Source: Saprospiraceae bacterium (lineage in GTDB: Bacteria > Bacteroidota > Bacteroidia > Chitinophagales > Saprospiraceae). Taken from it: a stretch of DNA of 11,153 nt. Below are positions 1 to 6,169 of the stretch, in pieces. The notes under the pieces were generated by a model, which saw only the letters and a list, made by a program, of their open reading frames with translations, ran no database searches and was not told the DNA's origin. Positions within the stretch are counted from its first letter, which is position 1. Each line of letters starts with the position of its first letter. The stretch is from positions 1-11,153 of the forward strand of contig JAJCYJ010000165.1 in assembly GCA_029262975.1 (NCBI GenBank), in the 5' to 3' direction. Made by a program: the position numbers and the translations under genes.

Positions 1-196
1 GGTGACCTCTGATCTTTCTATTAAACCAGAAGAAGTACTATTCGTTTCTTCTAATCAATGGGATGTAGCAGGAGCTGCTAAATATGGATTTCAAGTGGCC
101 TGGTTAAATCGACAAGGCGCTTTTCGTGAATCTATTATACCCCGAGCCAACGTAACAGAGATATCAGCTTTACAAGGAATATTAAAATTGTTGTAA
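1..196 (+). CDS. haloacid dehalogenase, type II (L-2-haloacid dehalogenase-like), C-terminal fragment
   Basis: Only the last 64 or so codons are present; the gene begins before the window, so the GTG at base 2 is not a credible start. The visible part holds the motif SSNQWDVAGA, followed by YGFQVAWLNRQG. In L-2-haloacid dehalogenases of the HAD superfamily this segment carries the conserved Ser, Asn and Asp of the active site (Ser175, Asn177 and Asp180 in the Pseudomonas YL enzyme), corresponding here to the first Ser, the Asn and the Asp of SSNQWD. The family hydrolyses the carbon-halogen bond of short 2-haloalkanoic acids through an aspartyl-ester intermediate; the nucleophilic Asp lies in the missing N-terminal part. 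The ending, with the SALQGILKLL helix before TAA, fits the normal C-terminus. Substrate is unproven, since other HAD phosphatases can resemble this region, but the SSNxWD pattern favours the dehalogenase type. Confidence 0.82.
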   Translation, partial: VTSDLSIKPEEVLFVSSNQWDVAGAAKYGFQVAWLNRQGAFRESIIPRANVTEISALQGILKLL

Positions 197-198
197 AG

Positions 199-248
199 TG
201 ATAATTATTTTCATATCAGTCGAAAACGTTTATAAACGAAAATTATCA
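199..248. repeat. imperfect inverted repeat with an internal 12-base palindrome, just after the dehalogenase stop
   Basis: TGATAATTATTTTC (199-212) pairs with GAAAATTATCA (238-248), apart from a 3-base bulge in the left arm. Inside lies CGTTTATAAACG (227-238), a perfect 12-base palindrome sharing one base with the right arm. It starts 3 bases after the dehalogenase TAA, where a transcription end is expected. It is almost all A-T and has no following T run, so it is not a classic intrinsic terminator. It may be a weak transcript-end hairpin or a protein-binding palindrome. Confidence 0.35.
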
Positions 249-390
249 ATCCTGATTTTCAATGTATTAGGTAAGAAAATCAATGCGCGTAAATTTTAAC
301 TATATTAAATTGAGCCCTTTATGTTTAGCAGAAATTTTAATAAAAATCACGCCAACCTTAGAGATATCCTAACATGCTTATTCTCCAACG

Positions 391-410
391 AATTCAGTGA
401 AATCTGAATT
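391..410. repeat. perfect 7-bp inverted repeat in the convergent spacer
   Basis: AATTCAG (391-397) and CTGAATT (404-410) are perfect reverse complements separated by 6 bases. They lie between the 3' end of the plus-strand dehalogenase and the 3' end of the minus-strand DUF1501 gene, about 70 bases beyond the latter's stop. A transcript-end hairpin for the DUF1800/DUF1501 unit is plausible by position, but no T run follows on either strand. A second small hairpin, CCTC-GGAA-GAGG (469-480), directly abuts the DUF1501 stop. The rest of the spacer 197-480 shows nothing coding. Confidence 0.35.
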
Positions 411-480
411 AATATTAATGCGTAATTGCCAGGTTGGGATAGACAAGTGCTCCTATCAATAAGCATTTCCTCGGAAGAGG

Positions 481-2037
481 CTATACCTTTATCATTCCAA
501 AAGTACGGCTTGCCTTTTCAGTGATCACCCGGCAAAAATAATTTCCGGGAACGAGATGACTTCCTTCATATTTTATTTCATGGGACCCTGCTGTCATCGT
601 TCTGCTTGTTATCACTTCTAATTCATGACCAAGGGCATCGTACAGACTTATTCTCATATTTCCTCCTTGAGTTTCCAGGCTTATCGTTGTCCAATTGTCA
701 AATGGATTAGGATAGTTATGTACTTTAAGCACTTCAGTGAGTTCAGGATCATCGGTTGGTGTCGTCTGCCCACAAGCATTTACAATGGGCAAATATGTAA
801 ATTCGTCCTGGAGAATGTTATTGACTATTTGGGTTTCTATTCCAAACCAATCGATAAGGATCGATCCGTAAACACTTCTGAAGTCAAACTGCATGGGTAC
901 ACCATCACTGACACCTGGATTATTAGGGATTAAAGGACTATCTCCTATGAATCCCCCGTTGATACAACTGCCAAAAAACACCATAGGCGCTGCTGTACCA
1001 TGATCAGTACCAAGACTTCCATTTGATCTGATTCTTCTGCCAAATTCCGAGAAAGTCATCGTGATGACACGTTCTTCCAGTCCCTGCGATTTAAGATCTT
1101 CCTGGAAAGCAAAAATAGCTTCCGACAGCGTCTGCATGAGTTGAGCATGACTACCCTGTCTTGTATCATTACCTTCCACTTGATTAGCATGGGTATCAAA
1201 CCCACCGAGATTTGCAATATAGATTTTTGTCCCAAGACCACCTGAGACTAAGAGGGCTATTGCTTTTAATTGTTCTGCAAGTGCAGTATTAGGATAGATC
1301 GAATCATTGCTTCCTTTCTCCGCAGCATCTGATATTATTTCTCCATAAGCATTTGCCTGATCGATTGTAGTCCTTAGAAATTCAAGTTCGCGACCATATG
1401 GTGTATCGGGCACTTCATCGACTGCGTCATTATTTAACGGGACGATAGATGAAGGATCTGTAAGTGCCAAACTGAAATTAGTAATAGTCCCCTGGCAAGT
1501 TTCTGATACGATTGACCCGATAGAAAGAGCGAAGGGGTCGGGGAATGAACTGTTAGGAAAATCTTCCGGATAACTCGGATGGCAATCTTCGAGATATCGC
1601 CCCAGCCATCCGGTAGTCCATACTTCGTCAGCCGGAGATCCGGATGTCCAGATGTCTGTGGATCGAAAATGTGATCTGTTCTGATTAGGATAACCGACAT
1701 CATGGAGAACGGTCATACGAGCATCATCATAAAGCGACTTTAAGTCTGACAGTGAAGGGTGAAAGCCTGTCAGATCATTTGCCTTAATGATATCGTTTTC
1801 AGGTATGATTAAATTTGATCGGGCATTGGCCAGGAGATCATATTTGTCAAGCGGGATGATGGTATTCAAGCCGTCATTACCACCATTCAATTGAACTAGT
1901 ACAAGAACTTTGTCATTTCCTTCTTCTATGGCATTATAAAATAACTGACTTCCGGCAGCGGCAATAGGAAGGCCTCTCAGCATCAATGGTACACTTAGAA
2001 AGCTGGAAGTATTGCGGATAAATTTTCTTCGGTTCAT
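481..2037 (-). CDS. DUF1501 family protein with twin-arginine-like N-terminus and T9SS type A sorting domain
   Basis: 518 residues. DUF1501 (PF07394) proteins are related by fold to the alkaline phosphatase/sulfatase superfamily; their substrate is unknown. Family marks in order: LVQLNGGNDGLNT near residues 48-59, HDVGYPNQNRSHFRS at 112-126, GGFDTHAN at 278-285, EFGRR at 331-335 and GTDHGTA at 343-349. The DxH at 281-283 and DH at 345-346 resemble metal-binding pairs of that superfamily, so an active metalloenzyme is inferred. The N-terminus MNRRKFIRN, followed by a hydrophobic stretch to about residue 28, looks like a Tat signal. Residues 438-518 are a T9SS C-terminal sorting domain: it opens with NYPNPFDNWTTISL and ends RTFGMIKV, predicting export across the outer membrane. 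The ATG lies 10 bases after the DUF1800 stop, so the two are cotranscribed and probably act together. There is no clear Shine-Dalgarno sequence, as is common in Bacteroidota. Family assignment is firm; biochemical role is not known. Confidence 0.93.
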   Translation of the reverse strand: MNRRKFIRNTSSFLSVPLMLRGLPIAAAGSQLFYNAIEEGNDKVLVLVQLNGGNDGLNTIIPLDKYDLLANARSNLIIPENDIIKANDLTGFHPSLSDLKSLYDDARMTVLHDVGYPNQNRSHFRSTDIWTSGSPADEVWTTGWLGRYLEDCHPSYPEDFPNSSFPDPFALSIGSIVSETCQGTITNFSLALTDPSSIVPLNNDAVDEVPDTPYGRELEFLRTTIDQANAYGEIISDAAEKGSNDSIYPNTALAEQLKAIALLVSGGLGTKIYIANLGGFDTHANQVEGNDTRQGSHAQLMQTLSEAIFAFQEDLKSQGLEERVITMTFSEFGRRIRSNGSLGTDHGTAAPMVFFGSCINGGFIGDSPLIPNNPGVSDGVPMQFDFRSVYGSILIDWFGIETQIVNNILQDEFTYLPIVNACGQTTPTDDPELTEVLKVHNYPNPFDNWTTISLETQGGNMRISLYDALGHELEVITSRTMTAGSHEIKYEGSHLVPGNYFCRVITEKASRTFGMIKV

Positions 2038-2047
2038 AACAGAAATC

Positions 2048-3679
2048 TTAGCTGAGATAATATTCAGGCATAGTAAGCATTGTTGCTAATAAAGTCCTGA
2101 GCTTGGCATCCACAGACCTCCTGATTTCTTCATTCTGTGGGTCATTCAGATAGAGATTATACTCAACCGTCCATTCGAAATCAGGTAATCCGGGTATAAG
2201 TACTTCTTTTAGAAAATCTTTTTGTGTATCCGTGATTGGAATTGGGAAGATGTATGAGGCTAATTCGGAGATCAGACTATTAGGATTCTCGGGATTTTCA
2301 AACTTACTGATGAGATATAAAGGGTCCATCGTAATTCTTCGGTCCATAAATTCAGCCTGGCCAGATACAATCACATTAGTATATGCTTGTCGCAATGGAA
2401 GGGTTGCTGCAGTGATCCAGGTTCGATAAAATAAGGGTTCCTGGTAGTATGCCTTCCATCCGGCCACATTAGGTGGTTCGTAATAGTTCATGCCAAATCC
2501 TTCAAATAGTGATGCCAATCTTGACCAAATCTGGTACGCGTCTAAAATATTTTCAGGAAACTGAATTTCAAATTGTGTAAATACTGTAACTATAAAATCA
2601 ATGGGGTTTTTAATCATGGGGCCCACACTACAGATATTATAAAAATGATCACTTGACAAAAGTGTCCGCAACACTGGTTTTACTTCGTAATCATTGTCCC
2701 TTAATATTTGTGCCAGAGGTTCTATGATAGACGATTCAATCTCATCATCGATTTCGTAGTAGACAAACCATCTGTATAATTTGCGACAAATATATTTTGA
2801 AACTTCTTCTTGCTCAAGTATTATATCGATAAGGGCAGCATATTCAAATCCCTCCTGATTTTCTATTATTGCATTATTGAATCTGTGTGATAATTGTTTT
2901 GTAGTCTTATCATGTCGGAAGGATCTGTAAACTGATCCTGCGGGATTTCCATCTCCATAGTAATATCCCTGGTCTCTCCATCCTGTAAGTATCTTGGACG
3001 CTTCAGTTACATCTTGTTCTGTAAATGTCGTGTAATCTCCTGGCCCCGCCAAAGCTCCTTTTCCAATTGTAAAAAGTTCTAAAAGCTCACGTGCAAAATT
3101 TTCATTTGGCGACAAGACACTATTTTGATTACCATTTAAATACCGCAGCATTGCAGGATTAATAGTAACTGCTTTGACCATATCACGGAAATTTCCCAGA
3201 GACATTGATCTGAGCAGGTTATTATTATAGTATATAAAATTCGGATCATTTAACACACTTGCTTGCGTCACAAAATGATTACTCCAAAAAAGGGTAAGCT
3301 TCTCCCTGATATGAATGCCTGTATTTAAGAGGTTGCCGAGCGTCCAGCCTCCTAAAGATCTTCTCCTCGATTGAAGGATCATATTGTCATCTCTGACATA
3401 CATTTTGTCTACCCATGATGCTCCAACAGGTACAGATGGATCTTCTTCATAATAATAGTTGATGGGCTCCGGCGGTAGTTCTTTATCAGCAAGTAGTAAG
3501 TCTATGACTTCATCCATGGACATCGATGATGCCGTCATAATTTGGTCTATTGAATTACCATAAGTTGTCCGCCTTAATAAATGAGCTGCCTGGGTGCGAG
3601 ACCATGGCCCTTCATACCTATTAATTGATTTCACTTCTGTCGGGAGCTCCTGAGCTGATATCGTTGGTTGTTCTACCAT
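2048..3679 (-). CDS. DUF1800 family protein
   Basis: 543 residues, full length for DUF1800 (PF08811), a family of undefined function almost always found next to DUF1501. Visible marks: HLLRRTTYG at 33-41, LTLFWSNHFV at 128-137, NENFARELLELFTIG at 192-206, PPNVAGWKAY at 402-411, and the usual ending LTMPEYYLS. It is the upstream gene of a two-gene minus-strand unit with DUF1501. The ATG at 3679 is the only reasonable start: upstream in frame there are about 20 codons before a TAG, with no ATG, GTG or TTG among them. The N-terminus (MVEQPTISAQELPTEVKS) therefore carries no signal peptide, unlike its partner. It may stay in the cytoplasm or be exported by another route. A role as helper or maturation partner of the secreted DUF1501 protein is a guess from gene pairing only. 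Confidence 0.93.
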   Translation of the reverse strand: MVEQPTISAQELPTEVKSINRYEGPWSRTQAAHLLRRTTYGNSIDQIMTASSMSMDEVIDLLLADKELPPEPINYYYEEDPSVPVGASWVDKMYVRDDNMILQSRRRSLGGWTLGNLLNTGIHIREKLTLFWSNHFVTQASVLNDPNFIYYNNNLLRSMSLGNFRDMVKAVTINPAMLRYLNGNQNSVLSPNENFARELLELFTIGKGALAGPGDYTTFTEQDVTEASKILTGWRDQGYYYGDGNPAGSVYRSFRHDKTTKQLSHRFNNAIIENQEGFEYAALIDIILEQEEVSKYICRKLYRWFVYYEIDDEIESSIIEPLAQILRDNDYEVKPVLRTLLSSDHFYNICSVGPMIKNPIDFIVTVFTQFEIQFPENILDAYQIWSRLASLFEGFGMNYYEPPNVAGWKAYYQEPLFYRTWITAATLPLRQAYTNVIVSGQAEFMDRRITMDPLYLISKFENPENPNSLISELASYIFPIPITDTQKDFLKEVLIPGLPDFEWTVEYNLYLNDPQNEEIRRSVDAKLRTLLATMLTMPEYYLS

Positions 3680-3760
3680 AAAGGAAGCGTGAATTGTTAA
3701 TATTTTTCGGCTTAATTGAACTAGTAATTGGACATAGTATACCTAATCTATATCAATATA

Positions 3761-3805
3761 AGTACAGGATTAATGTCTTGTACTCATAAAAAACGGACTT
3801 TTTTT
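3761..3805 (-). promoter_or_regulatory. hairpin-forming spacer between the hydrolase and DUF1800 genes
   Basis: AGTACAGGAT (3761-3770) and GTCTTGTACT (3775-3784) form a 10-pair stem with two G-T wobbles and a 4-base loop. The outer 6 pairs (AGTACA/TGTACT) are perfect. Next to it, 3788-3805 reads A6-CGGAC-T7, which on the minus strand gives an A run, a 5-base loop and a T run, similar to a weak bidirectional terminator. Both lie in the 184-base gap downstream of the hydrolase stop and upstream of the DUF1800 ATG, so termination of the hydrolase transcript or control of DUF1800 are both possible. No convincing Bacteroidota TTTG/TAnnTTTG promoter pair was found here. Confidence 0.35.
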
Positions 3806-3863
3806 CAACTAAATTATTGAAGATAATCTGTAAGCCGTCAAAACCTTATAATTATATGAACGA

Positions 3864-4652
3864 TTAGGTGAGATGTTTTGATAAAAATCTTCTTATCGAG
3901 TCATGAAAAATAGCACGTCGGTGGCTAGTGTTTTCTAAGGTGACCAATTCTATTTTATCTGGAAAAAAATCTTTCAAATCCTTTGAGGCATCATAGGGGA
4001 CAACTTCATCTTCTGTGCCATGGAAGATAGTCACCGGACAAGAAAGTCTATTGATGTGATCCTTGTTGTCAAGTGGATATTTCACGAGAAAATCCGGGAT
4101 CAGTGGGAATATTCTATCTTTCATATCTACGATGCTGACAAATGGCGCTATAAGCAACAACTGATTAGGATTGTTATATGCAGCCAGATAGGAGGCCATC
4201 CCTGTACCCAGGGAATATCCGGCAAGTATGATTTGTGATTCACTAAACTCCTCCTTCAAATAGTCATAAACTTTTTGAACATCTTCGTAAAGTTGTCGCC
4301 CAGATGTGATTTCGCCGTCGCTTTTTCCATAACCCCGATAATCAAGAAGGAGGACATTATATCCATATCCGGTAAACATTTCGGCTTGACGCTGGCACCA
4401 CCGCGCATTTCCACGGTTACCGTGAAGATATAAAATAACACCTTTTGGATTAGCTTCTCTACTATATAAGGCATGGAGATAAACCTCATTATCAACTGGG
4501 ATTTCAAGCTCTTCACCAAATCTGAACTGGGTACCCGGTTCAATAGGTTGGGGCCGGAATAACAAGTCATCCTGTACCACATATAATACACCACAGCCTA
4601 TGGTATATAGTGATATGATCACAATTAATAGTCCTCTGAAAAATTTCTTCAC
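3864..4652 (-). CDS. membrane-anchored alpha/beta hydrolase (ABHD13/BEM46-like)
   Basis: 262 residues with the alpha/beta-hydrolase fold of serine hydrolases. The oxyanion-hole motif LHGNRGN is at 77-82 and beyond, the nucleophile elbow GYSLG places the catalytic Ser at 147, the likely acid is Asp215 in HGTEDEVVP, and the catalytic His is 244 in TSHRR. Residues 4-26 are one hydrophobic segment after MKK, so the catalytic domain is probably anchored in the inner membrane facing the periplasm. Cys20 (TIGC) is a poor lipobox because position -3 is Thr. The closest known type is the BEM46/ABHD13 group; substrates (esters, lipids or peptides) cannot be read from sequence. The start is GTG at 4652-4650: an in-frame TAG sits immediately upstream, so no longer start exists, and a shorter one would remove the membrane segment. 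It is on the same strand as DUF1800/DUF1501 but 184 bases away, so it may be separately transcribed. Confidence 0.88.
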   Translation of the reverse strand: MKKFFRGLLIVIISLYTIGCGVLYVVQDDLLFRPQPIEPGTQFRFGEELEIPVDNEVYLHALYSREANPKGVILYLHGNRGNARWCQRQAEMFTGYGYNVLLLDYRGYGKSDGEITSGRQLYEDVQKVYDYLKEEFSESQIILAGYSLGTGMASYLAAYNNPNQLLLIAPFVSIVDMKDRIFPLIPDFLVKYPLDNKDHINRLSCPVTIFHGTEDEVVPYDASKDLKDFFPDKIELVTLENTSHRRAIFHDSIRRFLSKHLT

Positions 4653-5006
4653 CTAAGATCTGATAAAGTCAATAATCTATGATTGCGCATGTATAACGTG
4701 CGATGAGCCTTCATGTTATATTAGCAATTTAGGTGTAAAATAGAGATCTGATTCGATAAAGCTATTCTTCTTAAAGAAGGAATCGAAAAAAATCATTGTG
4801 TTTTACATTTGACTCATGACCATCTGTAGTCTATGCATTGTGTGTGTTTTATATATTATTATGATAGGACCAACGATTAATATGAGAGGGTGTGCCTTCG
4901 GTCTAAAATCAAAGGCCAATCTTCACCAATAATTTTTTTGTGACTCATATAGGTTTATCTTTAAAGTAAATCAGCAATAAGATATGGTTATTAATTTTTT
5001 GAAAAC
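4653..5006. promoter_or_regulatory. 354-base divergent spacer with a bulged inverted repeat and a possible promoter element
   Basis: No coding region is evident between the minus-strand hydrolase and the plus-strand three-gene operon, so promoters for both should lie here. At 4752-4787 there is an inverted repeat: TTCGAT (4752-4757) pairs with ATCGAA (4782-4787), enclosing CTTCTT-A-AAGAAG (4767-4779). The whole is a stem of about 12 pairs with a 7-base bulge on the left arm. It is followed on the plus strand by an A run, not a T run, so it is not a terminator for that strand. TACATTTG at 4804-4811 matches the Bacteroidota -7 consensus TAnnTTTG, but no matching TTTG stands about 19 bases upstream; as a plus-strand promoter it would leave a leader of about 190 bases. 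No matching motif was found for the hydrolase. Confidence 0.4.
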
Positions 5007-5618
5007 ATGAAAGTACCAACATGGGCAAGTGTTATAGGGGTGATGATGATCCTTTTAGGAGGATGCGGGGCACTAAATAATGTACAGAAAATAAGTTTAC
5101 CCAAATCCCTGGATCAATCATCAGGTATTTTCAATGAAATTACCCGCGGGATTGAAGAAGTAGCAAACGAAGAACAAAAAAGACAACAACGTGCAGACAC
5201 CCTTGATGCAAGCAGTGCCGAAAAGACAGACGCTGATTCTTTAGTTCGAAATGAACGTATCGATGGGGTATTGAAATCAGTAGGCGATATGATGCACTTT
5301 TCGGATTACTATAAAAAGTGGATTGTCAGAATTGGAATTTTAGGTACAATCGTTTCCTTGATTTATGCAATCGCTGGTGTAATTTTAATCATTGGTAAGC
5401 CATTTGCAGTTAACCTGGCATATGGAGCGATTGGATTGAGTTTTGCATCTCTACTTCTTCAAATCGTTATTCTATCAATGGACAAAGAAAGTGGCATGAT
5501 TGCAAATATGTCTAACATGGGTGCCTATTTTATGATATTTGTCAATGTCATTTTACTGGTTATTATTGTTGCCTCTGATAAATCCTATTTTTATCAACAA
5601 GAAATAACAGAAGTGTGA
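5007..5618 (+). CDS. small multi-pass membrane protein, unrecognised family
   Basis: 203 residues; I do not recognise a named family. The N-terminus (residues 7-24) is hydrophobic and ends LLGGCG, where LGGC fits a lipobox with Cys20, so it is either a lipoprotein signal or a first transmembrane helix. A polar, charged, largely helical stretch follows (about 30-105, rich in Lys, Glu, Gln and Asp). Three hydrophobic helices come next: about 106-130, 134-157 and 172-190. The C-terminus DKSYFYQQEITEV is polar. With helices later in the chain, an ordinary outer-membrane lipoprotein is unlikely and a four-helix inner-membrane protein fits better. The ATG at 5007 follows an A-rich stretch (TTTTTTGAAAAC) and lies 354 bases from the divergent hydrolase. 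It is the first gene of a tight operon; its last codon and stop overlap the GTG start of the next gene (GTGA), which implies translational coupling. Confidence 0.75.
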   Translation: MKVPTWASVIGVMMILLGGCGALNNVQKISLPKSLDQSSGIFNEITRGIEEVANEEQKRQQRADTLDASSAEKTDADSLVRNERIDGVLKSVGDMMHFSDYYKKWIVRIGILGTIVSLIYAIAGVILIIGKPFAVNLAYGAIGLSFASLLLQIVILSMDKESGMIANMSNMGAYFMIFVNVILLVIIVASDKSYFYQQEITEV

Positions 5619-6166
5619 CCAGAGCCATCTTAATAATCGTCTTTTTTCTAATATCATTATTATTATCGGGGCAGAAATCATTAGACTATTCTGTAGAATT
5701 ACAGGCCTATCCTACTGGTTTAATTCCGGGCGTTAAATTAGACAAGACTATCGGTGATCAATCGAGCGTATTATTCCGACTTGGTTATAATTGGTTTCGA
5801 CACCGCGATCTTGGGGTTCATGACGATGAGAGAGGAGGGGGCTTCGGAGGCACTTTAGGCTATCGCCGTTATTTTAAGAATGGACACCGGGGCTGGAGCG
5901 TAGCGTTGAAGAATGATATCTGGTGGAATAAAGTGGATTGGTCGGATATAGGTCCGCTTGACACTGTCACAGGTGAGACATCTATTACTGTATTACAACC
6001 TACGATGGAACTGGGGTTTACAATATTAAAAAATTCTTCGCTGATTATTACACCAACATTCGCATTTGGATTTGAATGGAATGTAAGAACTAAAGGTGCA
6101 CCGACTGGCGAAGGTGCGATCATCCTGGCAGGAATTTCAATCGGCAAAAGACTTACTTCAGAATGA
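5615..6166 (+). CDS. small outer-membrane beta-barrel-like protein
   Basis: 183 residues. Residues 1-19 (MTRAILIIVFFLISLLLSG) are a clear Sec signal peptide, with mature protein from about QKSLDYSVELQ. The mature chain alternates polar and hydrophobic residues in strand-like runs, for example SVLFRLGYNWF, GGTLGYRRYF, WSVALKNDIWW, TMELGFTILK and LIITPTFAFGFEWN, with loops rich in Gly, Asp and Arg. It ends GISIGKRLTSE. This is the look of a small 8-strand outer-membrane barrel of the kind common in Bacteroidota, but no specific subfamily is recognisable and no pore or enzyme role can be assigned. The start is GTG at 5615, overlapping the upstream stop by 4 bases (GTGA); the signal peptide begins right there, which supports it. 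The downstream pentapeptide gene begins 3 bases after its TGA. Barrel prediction rests on strand pattern alone. Confidence 0.75.
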   Translation: MTRAILIIVFFLISLLLSGQKSLDYSVELQAYPTGLIPGVKLDKTIGDQSSVLFRLGYNWFRHRDLGVHDDERGGGFGGTLGYRRYFKNGHRGWSVALKNDIWWNKVDWSDIGPLDTVTGETSITVLQPTMELGFTILKNSSLIITPTFAFGFEWNVRTKGAPTGEGAIILAGISIGKRLTSE

Positions 6167-6169
6167 CCT

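Noticed and set aside
2..196. A complete 64-residue protein starting with GTG at base 2
   Set aside because: The sequence is the C-terminal segment of a haloacid dehalogenase; a family member needs about 220 residues, so the start is upstream of the window.
625..933. A 102-residue plus-strand reading frame inside the DUF1501 gene
   Set aside because: It is antisense to the conserved DUF1501 C-terminal region and resembles no protein family.
3864..4652. Lipoprotein anchoring of the alpha/beta hydrolase through Cys20
   Set aside because: The residues before the Cys are T-I-G, with Thr at -3, which fits the lipobox poorly; a plain membrane helix is the simpler reading.
4804..4811. TACATTTG as a firm promoter of the 5007 operon
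   Set aside because: It matches the Bacteroidota -7 element, but no TTTG stands at the required upstream distance, and it would imply a long leader; kept only as a possibility inside the spacer entry.
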